The notes: generated by a model from the letters alone, not told the origin. A stretch of DNA of 50,813 nt from Streptomyces himastatinicus ATCC 53653 (GCF_000158915.1 NZ_GG657754.1:5054522-5105334); one strand, 5' to 3'. Shown: positions 24,199 through 33,023, counted from the stretch's first letter. Translations and numbers: made by a program.

Positions 24199-24981
24199 TC
24201 AGCCCAGGTCCAGGCGGTCGGCCAGTCCCGCGGCGGTGAACGCGGCCACCAGTTCCTCGCGGCCCTCGGTGAAGTGGCCCCAGCTGTCGTAGTGGACGGG
24301 AACCACCCGGCGGGCGCCGAGGATCTGGGTCGCCTCGGCGGCCCGGGCGCTGTCGACGACGATGCACGCGCCGTCGAAGAGGTTGGGGAAACGGGGGGCT
24401 CCGGCGAAGAGGACGGCGGTGTCGACCGGGGCGAAGCGCTCGGCGATCTCCTTGACCGCGTCGAGCGAGGCGTTGTCGCCGCTGACGTAGACGGTGGGCA
24501 GGCCGTCACCGGTCAGGACGAAGCCGACGACCTCGCCGGTGACCGCTTCGACCTCCTCGCGCGGTCCGGGGCCGTGGACGGCGGGCACGCCGGTCACGGT
24601 GATCGTGCCGCCGCCGGGACGGTCCAGCTCGACCGACTCCCAGTCGGTCAGCCCCGTGGCGCCCTCCCCCAGGCGCTGTCCACCGCCGGGGGTGGTGAGG
24701 GTGAGGGGTACGTCGGCGAGCAGGGCGCGGCCGGAGTGGTCGAGGTTGTCGGGGTGCTCGTCGTGGGAGAGGAGGACGACGTCGATGCGGCCGAGGTCGG
24801 CGGGGCTGCCGGAGGAGGGGGCCGTCTTGGTCAGCCGTCGGCCGTCCGGCCTGGGGTAGTCGCCGGGTGCGTCGAAGGTCGGGTCGGTCAGAAAGCGCAG
24901 GCCGCCGTACTCGAAGAGGGCGGTCGGGCCGCCGAAGACGCGTACGGGCATGGGCTCGCCGGTGGGGCTGAGGGCAGACAT
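24199..24981 (-). CDS. MBL-fold metallo-hydrolase (UlaG-like)
   Basis: 260 residues. Metallo-beta-lactamase fold: FLTDPTFDAPGD near the N-terminus, the zinc motif LSHDEHPDNLDHSG at ~75-88, AVHGPG at ~138, YVSGDNASLDAV at ~165-176 and VHYDSWGHF near the end. Closest in layout to the L-ascorbate-6-phosphate lactonase-like hydrolases; the substrate is unknown. ATG 24981 has GAGGAA upstream. It is divergent from a CGNR regulator, across a palindromic operator. Confidence 0.88.
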   Translation of the reverse strand: MSALSPTGEPMPVRVFGGPTALFEYGGLRFLTDPTFDAPGDYPRPDGRRLTKTAPSSGSPADLGRIDVVLLSHDEHPDNLDHSGRALLADVPLTLTTPGGGQRLGEGATGLTDWESVELDRPGGGTITVTGVPAVHGPGPREEVEAVTGEVVGFVLTGDGLPTVYVSGDNASLDAVKEIAERFAPVDTAVLFAGAPRFPNLFDGACIVVDSARAAEATQILGARRVVPVHYDSWGHFTEGREELVAAFTAAGLADRLDLG

Positions 24982-25012
24982 GAAAGAGGTTCCTCACGGT
25001 TGAGAGGTGGCC

Positions 25013-25048
25013 TATCCGTGAACGACAGAAGAGCATTTCTCACGGATA
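25013..25048. promoter_or_regulatory. Operator between the MBL and CGNR genes
   Basis: Perfect 9-bp inverted repeat TATCCGTGA ... TCACGGATA, 18 bp apart. A further CTCACGG half-site lies at 24994-25000 next to the MBL start. It is a likely CGNR-regulator binding site that controls both divergent genes. Confidence 0.6.
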
Positions 25049-25063
25049 AACGCAAGCCGTACC

Positions 25064-25669
25064 ATGAGACACATGAAGGAGCCCCTGACCGCCGAACCGC
25101 TCCCGCCCGCACCCGGCGCCGAGCAGTACCCCGCCCTCGACCTGGCCAACAGCGCCATCGCGATGCCCGGCGGCCAGTTCCTCGACCTCCTCGGCACCCC
25201 CGCCGCCACCAATCAGTGGCTGGTCGACCACGATCTCGCTCCGGCGGACACCGGTATGCAGGAGATGTGCGCCGCGCAGCTGCGGTCACTGCGCGAACAG
25301 ATCAGGGCACTGCTCGCGTCCCGCGTTGCCGCACTGCCCGCCCTGCCCGCGGCGCTGGCCGCCATCAATGACGCACTGACCCGGGTCCCCACCGCCGCCC
25401 TGCTGCACTGGGACGAGAAGAACGGCCCCTACCGCGCGGCCCCGCACCCCACCACCCAGATCGTCGACCACGCCCTGGCGACCCTTGCCGCGGACGCCGC
25501 CGACCTGCTCACCGGCCCTGACGCCGAACGCCTCACCGCCTGCGGCTCCACCCCCTGCAACCGCTACCTGCTCCGCGCCGGACGCCGCCACTGGTGCTCC
25601 ACCCGCTGCGGCGACCGCGCCCGCGCCGCCCGCGCCTACGCCCGCCGCACCCAGCCCGACACGGACTGA
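25064..25669 (+). CDS. CGNR zinc-finger (ABATE-domain) transcriptional regulator
   Basis: 201 residues. Residues ~20-150 form the ABATE domain (PALDLANSAIAMPGGQFLDLLGTPAATNQWL), and residues ~155-195 the CGNR zinc finger CGSTPCNRYLLRAGRRHWCSTRCGDRARAARAYARR, with four Cys in the expected spacing. These proteins are thought to sense a stress ligand and bind DNA. There is no clear ribosome binding site before ATG 25064, so translation may be leaderless. The divergent MBL hydrolase is its probable target. Confidence 0.87.
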   Translation: MRHMKEPLTAEPLPPAPGAEQYPALDLANSAIAMPGGQFLDLLGTPAATNQWLVDHDLAPADTGMQEMCAAQLRSLREQIRALLASRVAALPALPAALAAINDALTRVPTAALLHWDEKNGPYRAAPHPTTQIVDHALATLAADAADLLTGPDAERLTACGSTPCNRYLLRAGRRHWCSTRCGDRARAARAYARRTQPDTD

Positions 25670-25734
25670 CCCGCGCCCGCGCATGGCGTACGCGACTGCC
25701 ACGTAGTGGGCGACGGCGCGCCCAGCCCTGTCCG

Positions 25735-25925
25735 TACAGGATGCCCACGGCCAGGGTGTCCGAGATCCCGGCGGCCCAGTTGTTGATCGTGTTGAACGTT
25801 GCCGGGGCGACCGCGATCGCGTCCGCGGGCGGGAGGGGCCGCGGGTCGCCGGGAGAGCGCCAGGCGGAGCGGATCAGCCGCACTGGAGTGGCCGCAGTCA
25901 GGAAGGCGTGAACTCGTACTGCAAC
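25735..25925 (-). pseudogene. Remnant of the island's flavoprotein and GntR genes
   Basis: 25735-25874 is nearly identical to the middle of the flavoprotein gene at about 4210-4350 (IAVAPATFNTIN and SAWRSPGDPRPLPPAD read in frame). 25888-25925 matches the last ~35 bp of the GntR gene at 4588-4625 (GGAAGGNGTGAACTCGTAC). The order and orientation are those of unit 1 with the intervening DNA deleted. No functional product is expected. Confidence 0.85.
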
Positions 25926-25969
25926 GACATCGGCGGGCCGCGGCGCCTGGCACCCGACAGTGGTGCGGC

Positions 25970-26548
25970 TCAGGTTGCCCGTGGGGCGCCGAAGCGCAGG
26001 CCGTCGAAGAGGATGGCGGTGATCTGTCTGGCTTCGTCCTGCCAGCCCTCCACGGCGCGCATTGCGCAGATACCCCCCAGGGCGCGCAGCAGGGTGGGAC
26101 CGGTGACGCCGTCGCGGATGGCGCCGGCCTTGGCGCCCGCGTCGAGTAGCTGGGTGAGGGCGTTCGCCATCTGGGTGCGGGCGTCGTCGAAGACCGGTGA
26201 GTCCGTTGCCATGATGCTCTCCAGGGCGACGGCCATCCCTTTGCCCACGGCCGCGTGGTCCACGAGCAGCAACAGGAAGCGCCGCAGGGCCTCGTCCGGG
26301 GCGTGTTGGTCCAGGAGCTTCGCGGGTGCGGCGCACAGGTCGTCGGCTTCTTTGCGGTAGACCTCCTCGACGAGGGCCTCGCGCGTATCGAAGTGGCGGT
26401 AGAGCGTTCCGACGGCCACCCCGGCCCTGCGGGCGATCTCCTCGACGTGCGCGTCGGTGTGGCCGCCGAGGAACGCGTCCCGCGCTGCCGAGAGAAGCGC
26501 CTCGCGGTTGCGCCGCGCGTCGGCGCGCAGCGGACGTGATGACGGCAA
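25970..26548 (-). CDS. TetR-family transcriptional regulator
   Basis: 192 residues. The N-terminal helix-turn-helix is ALLSAARDAFLGGHTDAHVEEIARRAGVAVGTLYRHFDTREALVEEV at ~15-60; the rest is the ligand-binding helical domain (DEALRRFLLLLVDHAAVGKG). TTG 26548 is chosen because GGAGG lies 5 nt upstream and the family starts near LRADARRN. A much longer open frame continues upstream on this strand across the SDR gene but is not coding. It is divergent from an SDR gene and probably represses both. Confidence 0.88.
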   Translation of the reverse strand: MPSSRPLRADARRNREALLSAARDAFLGGHTDAHVEEIARRAGVAVGTLYRHFDTREALVEEVYRKEADDLCAAPAKLLDQHAPDEALRRFLLLLVDHAAVGKGMAVALESIMATDSPVFDDARTQMANALTQLLDAGAKAGAIRDGVTGPTLLRALGGICAMRAVEGWQDEARQITAILFDGLRFGAPRAT

Positions 26549-26553
26549 CAGAA

Positions 26554-26618
26554 CCTCCGTAAGGTGAGTCCGGTTCCGGTTATGTATTGTTTCCGGAGTC
26601 GGGTTCATCTTACGGAGG
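26554..26618. promoter_or_regulatory. Divergent TetR/SDR control region with symmetric ribosome binding sites
   Basis: The arms CCTCCGTAAGGTGA (26554-26567) and TCATCTTACGGAGG (26605-26618) are complementary at 13 of 14 positions and each includes the GGAGG of the gene facing that way. Between them, TCCGG-N12-CCGGA is a plausible TetR operator. Confidence 0.6.
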
Positions 26619-26629
26619 GACGGGCACTC

Positions 26630-27403
26630 ATGACGGTTGCAGGAGAAGGGCTGGACGGCCTTCGTGTGCTGGTCACTGGTGGCAGCCGCGGTCTGGGCGA
26701 GGCAACCGCCCGCCGCTTCGCCGCAGCGGGCGCGACCGTGCTGACAGCCTCTCGGAGCGAGCCGAGGAAGGACCTGCCGGCCACGTTCATCCCCGCGGAC
26801 CTCTCGACGGAGCAGGGTGTGGCGGAGCTCGGCCGACAGGTCATCGACCTTGTGGGTGGGGTGGACGTACTCGTGAACAATGCGGGCGCGGCGAGCGCCC
26901 CGGCGCCGACCCTGAGCCGGTCGGACGCGTCCTGGCGTGCGGATCTGGAGATGAACCTCCTCAGCGCCGTGCGCTTGGACCGGGCCCTGGTGCCGGGGAT
27001 GACCGAGCGGGGGTCCGGCGTCGTCGTGCACGTCTCCTCGATCGCGAGCCGCCTTCCGCAGCGCACGGAGGCGTCCTACGCCGCCGCCAAGGCGGCGCTC
27101 AACGCCTACAGCCGCGAACTGGCGACCGAGGTGGGCGAGTACGGGGTGCGCGTGGTGTGCGTCCTCCCGGGCTTCGTCGTCACCGAGGGCGCCACCGCCC
27201 ACCTTCAGCACATCGCCGACCAGCGGGGTGTCGGTACGGACGAGGTCACGCGGCAGATCGTGGACCACCTGAAGGTTCCCATGGGCCACCCGGGCGACCC
27301 CGAGGACGTCGCCGAGATGATCGCATTCCTCGCGTCCGGGCGCGCGAAGTGGCTCACGGGAGCGCAGTTCCGCGTCGACGGCGGCATCATCCCGGTGGTC
27401 TGA
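26630..27403 (+). CDS. SDR-family oxidoreductase
   Basis: 257 residues. Classical short-chain dehydrogenase: cofactor motif TGGSRGLGEA at ~17-26, NNAGAAS at ~82, catalytic Ser in VSSIAS and Tyr-x3-Lys in SYAAAKAALNAYSRE, and a C-terminal LTGAQFRVDGGIIP. It uses NAD(P)H on an unknown carbonyl substrate. The Ser/Arg after the glycine motif (TASRSEPRK) suggests NADP preference. Controlled by the divergent TetR gene. Confidence 0.92.
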   Translation: MTVAGEGLDGLRVLVTGGSRGLGEATARRFAAAGATVLTASRSEPRKDLPATFIPADLSTEQGVAELGRQVIDLVGGVDVLVNNAGAASAPAPTLSRSDASWRADLEMNLLSAVRLDRALVPGMTERGSGVVVHVSSIASRLPQRTEASYAAAKAALNAYSRELATEVGEYGVRVVCVLPGFVVTEGATAHLQHIADQRGVGTDEVTRQIVDHLKVPMGHPGDPEDVAEMIAFLASGRAKWLTGAQFRVDGGIIPVV

Positions 27404-27501
27404 GCAGCGGCCGGCACGGGATCCTCGACGGTGTCGGTGACGACGGGTGAGTCCCCGAAGGCATCTTCCTCTGGTCCGATCGCTGACCCGAACGAAACTG
27501 C

Positions 27502-28221
27502 CTAGTGCGCGACGTTGTCCCACGGGTCGCCCAGCCGGCTCTCGTGGCTCTCCTCCAGCGCGACCAGGGCGGCGATGAGCCGCTCGTCCCACCAGTCCGC
27601 GAGGAGGGACAGCTGGAACTCGTAGCCGTCGTCGTGCCAGTCCAGGACGGTCTCGCCGTCGATCCGCCACTTCGTGCGCCGCGGTGTCCGCGCCGAGGCG
27701 CCCTCGAGGATGCTCAGGAAGGCGAGGATCAGCTGTACGGGCCAGAGCAGCCACCACACGACCCACCAGAAGGGGTGCCCCTTGTGGCCCACGGCGGCTG
27801 GGCGGCCGGTCTGCTGTACGGTCCAGCGGGTCCTGACCTGCCCGCCCCTCGCGGCCGGTTCGCGGACGATCGAGCCGAGCGGCGCCCCGGACTCGTCCGC
27901 CACGTCGTAAGTCGCCGGGCGGCCCCTGGACGCCGTCCTGGTGACCACCGTCGCCAGCTTCCGCTCCCGGTGAGGGTCGGCCCACAGGACGATGGAGCGG
28001 CTGCCCTGCTTACGTGCCTTCCGGTACTCGTCCAGCCCGCCCGGGGGCAGCGGCCGCTCCGGGTAGGCGAAGGTCCGTACGAGGTCGGTCCCGTCGGGCG
28101 CCCGGCGGGCCTCCCACATCCGTATCTCGCGGTACAAGGCGCCGTCCTCCGGCTCGCTCCCCTTGTCGTCGTCCGCCGTGTGCCCGGACTGGATCCGCTC
28201 GCCCGGATCCGCCAGCCACAT
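27502..28221 (-). CDS. Hypothetical protein with two membrane segments
   Basis: 239 residues from ATG 28221 (GTG 28245 and TTG 28266 are in-frame alternatives). Residues ~155-185 (HPFWWVVWWLLWPVQLILAFLSIL) form one or two membrane helices. The N-terminal part has a beta-rich pattern (LATVVTRTASRGRPATYDVADESGAPLGSIVRE) like scramblase/PH-like domains. The C-terminus (DGETVLDWHDDGYEFQLSLLADWWDERLIAALVALEE) is soluble. No named family is recognised. Confidence 0.7.
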   Translation of the reverse strand: MWLADPGERIQSGHTADDDKGSEPEDGALYREIRMWEARRAPDGTDLVRTFAYPERPLPPGGLDEYRKARKQGSRSIVLWADPHRERKLATVVTRTASRGRPATYDVADESGAPLGSIVREPAARGGQVRTRWTVQQTGRPAAVGHKGHPFWWVVWWLLWPVQLILAFLSILEGASARTPRRTKWRIDGETVLDWHDDGYEFQLSLLADWWDERLIAALVALEESHESRLGDPWDNVAH

Positions 28222-28342
28222 CTTTCGCCCCAGCAGACGCCTCACCCTCGTGCACAACAGCCGCAACGCGATGGCCGGGACTCTATCGGGCCCCCGCAGG
28301 CTCGAGGGCCTGCGGACGGGCTGAGCCGTGTCGTGGCTTGGC

Positions 28343-28987
28343 TCAGGTGGAGACAGGCGTGCGGGACAGCGCGGTGCGCAGCGCGAAGACGCCGAGCAAA
28401 CCGCCTGCCGTGAACCGCTGGGCGGTCATGGCGCGGGGCCGGGCGGCCAGAAACCCCGAGACCCGTGCTGCGCCCAGCATGATCAGAGCGTTCACGGAGA
28501 TCCCCACGATGATCTGCACACCGCCGAGTTGGAGCAGTTGTCCCCAGGCCGGGCCTGCCTGCGGGTCCAGGAACTGGGGCAGCAGGGCGGCATACATCAG
28601 AGCGATCTTGGGGTTGAGCAGGTTGGTCAGCAGCCCCATCGAGAACAGGCGGGCGTCGGAGACCGGCGGCAGGTCCTGGGCCGGGGCGAAGGGCGAGCGG
28701 CCCCCGGGCTTGAGCATGCCCCAGGCGAGGTAGCCCAGGTAGACGGCCCCGGCGAGCTTGACCACCGTGAACGCCACCGGCACGGCGGCGAACAACGCGG
28801 ACAGGCCCGCAGCCGCGGCCAGCAGGTAGCACACGAATCCCACGGCGGTCCCGCCGAGGCTGACCAGGCCCGCCCTGCGGCCTTGGGTGATCGCGCGGGA
28901 GGCGAGGTGGATCATGTTCGGTCCCGGGGTCAGGGCCATGCCCAGTTCGATCAGGGCCACTCCTCCGACTGCGGCCAGAGTGATCAC
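28343..28987 (-). CDS. LysE-family amino-acid exporter
   Basis: 214 residues with about six hydrophobic segments. The signature IELGMALTPGPNMIHLASRAITQGRRAGLVSLGGTAVG at ~13-50 is typical of LysE/RhtB exporters, and FSMGLLTNLLNPKIALMYAALLPQF matches the conserved middle loop. It is an inner-membrane exporter of amino acids or related cations, substrate not predictable. Start GTG 28987 with AGGAGG upstream. Confidence 0.92.
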   Translation of the reverse strand: MITLAAVGGVALIELGMALTPGPNMIHLASRAITQGRRAGLVSLGGTAVGFVCYLLAAAAGLSALFAAVPVAFTVVKLAGAVYLGYLAWGMLKPGGRSPFAPAQDLPPVSDARLFSMGLLTNLLNPKIALMYAALLPQFLDPQAGPAWGQLLQLGGVQIIVGISVNALIMLGAARVSGFLAARPRAMTAQRFTAGGLLGVFALRTALSRTPVST

Positions 28988-29066
28988 CGGTCAGCCTCCT
29001 GGTCGTTCGTCGGGTACCTTCAGCAGCGCCTGCCTCGCCTACTGGAGGATACGGCCTTGCCGTTCC

Positions 29067-30305
29067 TCACCGGCGTCCGTCGCTCTTCATCAGAGGGTCA
29101 CTTCGCGCAGGCAGCGCGTCGGAGGACCCGCCGCTCATGCGCAGCCGCTCGACCAGGAGGGGCAGCCCGACGACGACTATCAACCACACCTGCACGTAGA
29201 GCCTGTCGCCTTCCATCGCCACCGGATGGGCCGCGGACGTCAGCAGGCCCGTACCTCCCAGGGCGATCAGGCACAGCGCGATGGGCACCGAGCGGCTCAT
29301 CGCACCCCAGGCGCCCAGAACCAGGAGCAAGAGCAGAGAGGGAGCCAACGCCTCTGTCTGGAGCCACTGCCACCAGTAGTTGGCATCGAGCCGGACCAGC
29401 AGCCGCCATGGGTTGGTGACTTCGGCGTACGTCCAGTGGAGGGTGAAGGTGTCCTGGAGCGAAGCCTCCAGTCCGGGCAACCGGAGCACCCTGCTCATCG
29501 CAAAGGCGACCAGGGACTCGAAGAGCGAGACGATGAGCAGGCAGCGCGTGCCCTTGTGCCGGGCTCGTGGAACGAACATCAGCGCCAGGGCACCCGCCGC
29601 CGCCAGGCATGGCCCCACCAGGACGAAGCTCGAGTACTTGACCGCGAACCCCAGCGCGAAGGCCCCCACGGACAGCAGAGCCCCCGCCGCCCGCCGCCCC
29701 TGGCACAGCCACACCGCACCGAGCAGCATGGCCACCATGAGGGCAAGCACCGGACCTTCCGTCATGGGCCGGCTCCCCCACAGCCCTATGGGCGTGACGT
29801 AGTACAGGCACTGACCGAGCCATGCCACCGGAGGCGGTGCACGCAGCGCGCGCAGGAGCACCAGGACCAGCAGCCCTCCGAGCGCCGTGAAACCCAGGGC
29901 AACGGCCGTCAGCCCCGCCTTGGCACCCAAGAGCCAGACGAACGGTGCGGCCAGCAGTGGATAGGCGGGACGAGCGTGAAAGAGCGCCTCGTACCGCGGA
30001 TTACTGGGGTTGAGGCCATCCGCATATTGGGCCAGGCAGTCCTGGAACTCATTACGGCGCACCGGGTCCCGGAAATCGATCTGATGCAGCATGCGGTTCC
30101 GCTGAAGCATCGCCGCGGTGTCCGCACAGTAGGCCCGCAGCGCTTTGTCCTGGGCTTTCCGGTGGGGGTCGCCCAAGAACTCGTACGCCGAGCGAGCGTA
30201 GCGGTATGAGTCATTGGCGAAGCGCGTGCTCGGATAGGCGAAGACGTGCAATAACACGAATACGACGACCGTCAGCAACGGGATCACCTTGTGTATTCGA
30301 CCCAT
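29067..30305 (-). CDS. Polytopic membrane protein, GT-C glycosyltransferase-like
   Basis: 412 residues with about ten membrane helices. After the first helix, STRFANDSYRYARSAYEFLG resembles the acidic first loop (D-x-x-x-Y) of dolichyl-phosphate-sugar-dependent GT-C transferases. Next is a long external loop, then repeated hydrophobic segments (LTAVALGFTALGGLLVLVLLRAL). This layout fits the ArnT/PMT superfamily, but the family cannot be proved from the sequence. ATG 30305 is chosen; an upstream GTG 30314 would add three residues. Confidence 0.7.
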   Translation of the reverse strand: MGRIHKVIPLLTVVVFVLLHVFAYPSTRFANDSYRYARSAYEFLGDPHRKAQDKALRAYCADTAAMLQRNRMLHQIDFRDPVRRNEFQDCLAQYADGLNPSNPRYEALFHARPAYPLLAAPFVWLLGAKAGLTAVALGFTALGGLLVLVLLRALRAPPPVAWLGQCLYYVTPIGLWGSRPMTEGPVLALMVAMLLGAVWLCQGRRAAGALLSVGAFALGFAVKYSSFVLVGPCLAAAGALALMFVPRARHKGTRCLLIVSLFESLVAFAMSRVLRLPGLEASLQDTFTLHWTYAEVTNPWRLLVRLDANYWWQWLQTEALAPSLLLLLVLGAWGAMSRSVPIALCLIALGGTGLLTSAAHPVAMEGDRLYVQVWLIVVVGLPLLVERLRMSGGSSDALPARSDPLMKSDGRR

Positions 30306-30448
30306 GACGCACACCCTAAATGCGGACAAACTGGACGACACCTTGAATCGTCCACCAGGGTCTTGGTCCAGAGGGTCCCGCGAGCTGCGATGAGTTCTGC
30401 GGCGTCCGGCGGTCGTACTGTCGAACCCGCTACCGAGGAGGACCTCCG

Positions 30449-31012
30449 ATGCGCAGCGTGACCTACTCGATGGGCCTCTCCCTTGACGGCTACATCGTCG
30501 GGCCGGACGGCGGCTTCGACTGGACGGTGCCCGACCCGGAGGTCTTTCGCTTCTGGATCGACGGGATCCAAGAGGTCGGCGTCCACCTGCTGGGGCGACG
30601 GCTGTACGAAACGATGCTGTACTGGGAGAACGCCGACCAGGATCCCTCGCTCGACGCCGCGGAGCTGGAGTGGGCCGGGCTCTGGAACCCGCTCCCGAAG
30701 GTGGTGTTCTCGACCACGCTGTCGGCGGTGCGGGGCAATGCCCGCTTGGCCTCCGGCGGCGTGGCGGAGGAGATCGAGCGGTTGCGCGCCGAGCCGGGAG
30801 AGGGCGACATCGCGATCGGCGGTGCGACTCTCGCGGCCGAGGCGGCCGCGTCGGGTCTGATCGACGAGTACCGGGCCATGGTCCACCCGGTGCTGGTCGG
30901 CGGTGGCATTCCGTTCTTTCCCCAGCACGAGCGCCGGGTGGATCTCGAACTCGTCGAGACCCGCACCTTCAGCTCGAACGTCGTCTACCTCCGCTACCGC
31001 GTGGCGCGCTAG
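30449..31012 (+). CDS. Dihydrofolate reductase-like (RibD C-terminal) protein
   Basis: 187 residues. Begins MRSVTYSMGLSLDGYIVGPDG, the N-terminal strand of the family, followed by VHLLGRRLYETMLYW and, near the C-terminus, IAIGGATLAAEAAASGLIDEYRAMVHPVLVGGGIPFF with the glycine-rich NADPH-binding turn. Such proteins are NADPH-dependent reductases of pteridine- or pyrimidine-like substrates; the actual substrate is unknown. GAGGAGG precedes ATG 30449. Transcribed alone. Confidence 0.9.
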   Translation: MRSVTYSMGLSLDGYIVGPDGGFDWTVPDPEVFRFWIDGIQEVGVHLLGRRLYETMLYWENADQDPSLDAAELEWAGLWNPLPKVVFSTTLSAVRGNARLASGGVAEEIERLRAEPGEGDIAIGGATLAAEAAASGLIDEYRAMVHPVLVGGGIPFFPQHERRVDLELVETRTFSSNVVYLRYRVAR

Positions 31013-31031
31013 CGGAGGGGGCGGCGCTCTC

Positions 31032-33023
31032 TCATCGGTCGGCTCCCTGAGATCCGTGAGATCCGTGGGATCCGGCGGACGCGTGGCCCGCGAGGAGTTC
31101 GCCCAGGCCCTGGCGGGTGGCGGCCAGCACCACGCGGTCCTGGGCCCGCAGGACATAGCCGGGGTACAGGTCCCAGACCAGGCCGGGCTCGCGTGCGTCG
31201 CCGTCGTGACGGGGCGCGGCGGCCAGGTCGCGTTGCCGGTCCGCGGGTTCCGCCGCGTCCAGGGCGATCACCCGCCAGGCGCCCGGGGTGAACGCCTCGG
31301 CGACGGTACGGCCTTCCAGCTGCGGGTGTCCGGCGACGTGCAGGGCGGCGAAGACCAGCACGCGGCGTTCGACCGGTATCGCGCCGAGGATCTGGCGTCC
31401 CATCATCGCCCCGGCGAAGGCGGGCGCTGCCAGGGTGGAGACGCTGCGGCTGCGCGTCATGGCCTGGGGGTGGGCGGCGCGCAGGGTGCGGTAGACGGCG
31501 GTGGCGAACTGGTCGTCGTACAGGCGCAATCCCACCCGTACCCGGGGTTTGACGGAGCGGGCGTAGAGCGTCGCTTCCAGGTTGGTGGTGTCGGAGCTGG
31601 TCAGGGCCAACAGGGCGTGTGCCCGCTGGATCTTGGCGGCTTCGAGGACGCCTTCCTGGGTGACGTCGCCGGTGACGGTCGGCACTCCCAGCCTGCGGGC
31701 CAGCGGGATACCGCGCGCCCCGGGGTCCTCTTCCACGCACACCACGGGGATGTCCATCTCCCGGAGCCTGGCCAGGACGCGGGTGCCGACCTTGCCCAGG
31801 CCGAGCAGGACGACATGGCCCGAGAGGCCGCGCGGGGGGCGACGCAGCGCGGACGCGGTACGGAACGTGCCCAGCGCCTCGAAGGCGGCGGCCACCAGGA
31901 CGGGGAGCAGGAGCAGTCCGGTCAGCCCGGACAGCAGCTGGAGGATCTTGCGCGCGGTCGGCTCGTCGAGCGCCGGTTCGTCGATGGCCAGTACGTCCAG
32001 CACCGTGAGGTAGGCCGCGTGGACGAGGCCGGATCCGGTGAGCCGCCAGGAGGCGAGGGTGAGCGCGAGCACGGCGATCACCATTCCGGCGACGGACCAG
32101 CGCAGTCGGCGGGAGAACAGCGAGGCGAGGGGTACGCGGCGGCTGCCGAGCCGCCGTGGCGGCATGGGCGGCCCGGTGGCGGAGACGGCGTCGAGCACCA
32201 CCGTGCCGCGGCCGGTGGCGGCGGCGACCTCGGCGTCGCCGGGCAGCAGCCTGGGCCCCTCGTCGCCGCTGCTGTCCGAGCCCTCGCTGCCGCCGGGGTC
32301 GCTGGTGGTGGACGAGAGCAGGGCGAGGGTGCACAGGCCGGGGTCGGTGGTCTCGTCGCGGCCGGGCGGGGTGCGTTCGGCCGCCCGCAGCAGCAGCCCG
32401 TCGGCCTGCACCACCTTGCTGGTGCCCGCGACGGCGGTGGCGGCCAGGGCGGGAGCCACGGTGTCGGCGTCCGATAGGACGGTGGCGGCGGCGTCCAGCT
32501 CCGCCGGGTCCATGCCGGGGTCGGCGACCCGTGCCGCCTGGTCGAGGAGTTCTTCCAGGTGCTGGCCGAGTTTGCGGTTGTAGAGCCGGATGACCAGCCG
32601 CAGCCGGGGGTTGAGGCGGCGGGCGCGCAGGGCGGCGTGGATGTTGGTCTCGTCGTCGTCATGGACCAGGGCGAGCGCCGTCGCGTGCTCCACACCCGCC
32701 TCGGTCAGCACGCCGTCGTCCAGGGCGTGGGCCTCCACGACGCGCACGCTCGCGTCCGGTTCGTCGTCGGCCACGGGCTGCCGGGGCAGCGGAACCCGCC
32801 CGACAGCCGCGGTGAACCGGCCGAAGAGCGTGGCGGCGGGGCCTCCCGCCAGCCGCTGCCCCGTGGACTCCGCCAGGGAACCACCGCCCGCGATGACGAC
32901 CGTCACGCGTGCCCGGTAGACGCCGTGGAGCTCGGCGGCCAGGCGGTGCGCGAGCGCGTCGTCACCGCAGACGATCATGTGCGGTGCGGCCGGGCCGGGT
33001 GGTGCGGCGGATGAGGAGAACAC
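31032..33023 (-). CDS. Two-domain TrkA-N (RCK) membrane protein, potassium-channel-like
   Basis: 663 residues. The first RCK-type NAD-binding domain starts at residue ~15 (HMIVCGDDALAHRLAAEL); two hydrophobic helices follow at ~315-345 and ~375-405 (VAGMVIAVLALTLASW and LLSGLTGLLLLPVLVAAAF); then a second RCK domain from ~425 (GHVVLLGLGKVGTRVLARL ... VPTVTGDVTQEGVLEAAKI). This arrangement fits RCK-gated channels, but no canonical filter TxGYGD is visible. A transporter C-terminal fragment lies just upstream (33060), and the C-terminal Gly-Ser-His repeat is low complexity. Confidence 0.85.
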   Translation of the reverse strand: MFSSSAAPPGPAAPHMIVCGDDALAHRLAAELHGVYRARVTVVIAGGGSLAESTGQRLAGGPAATLFGRFTAAVGRVPLPRQPVADDEPDASVRVVEAHALDDGVLTEAGVEHATALALVHDDDETNIHAALRARRLNPRLRLVIRLYNRKLGQHLEELLDQAARVADPGMDPAELDAAATVLSDADTVAPALAATAVAGTSKVVQADGLLLRAAERTPPGRDETTDPGLCTLALLSSTTSDPGGSEGSDSSGDEGPRLLPGDAEVAAATGRGTVVLDAVSATGPPMPPRRLGSRRVPLASLFSRRLRWSVAGMVIAVLALTLASWRLTGSGLVHAAYLTVLDVLAIDEPALDEPTARKILQLLSGLTGLLLLPVLVAAAFEALGTFRTASALRRPPRGLSGHVVLLGLGKVGTRVLARLREMDIPVVCVEEDPGARGIPLARRLGVPTVTGDVTQEGVLEAAKIQRAHALLALTSSDTTNLEATLYARSVKPRVRVGLRLYDDQFATAVYRTLRAAHPQAMTRSRSVSTLAAPAFAGAMMGRQILGAIPVERRVLVFAALHVAGHPQLEGRTVAEAFTPGAWRVIALDAAEPADRQRDLAAAPRHDGDAREPGLVWDLYPGYVLRAQDRVVLAATRQGLGELLAGHASAGSHGSHGSQGADR

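Noticed and set aside
25970..27985. 671-residue minus-strand ORF starting at 27985
   Set aside because: Only its last 192 codons form a TetR regulator; the rest is antisense to the SDR gene.
29067..30305. Polymyxin-type ArnT assignment for the GT-C-like protein
   Set aside because: Only the first acidic loop and general topology agree; too little for a specific gene name.
30903..32477. 524-residue plus-strand ORF opposite the TrkA gene
   Set aside because: Antisense shadow; low complexity with no domain.
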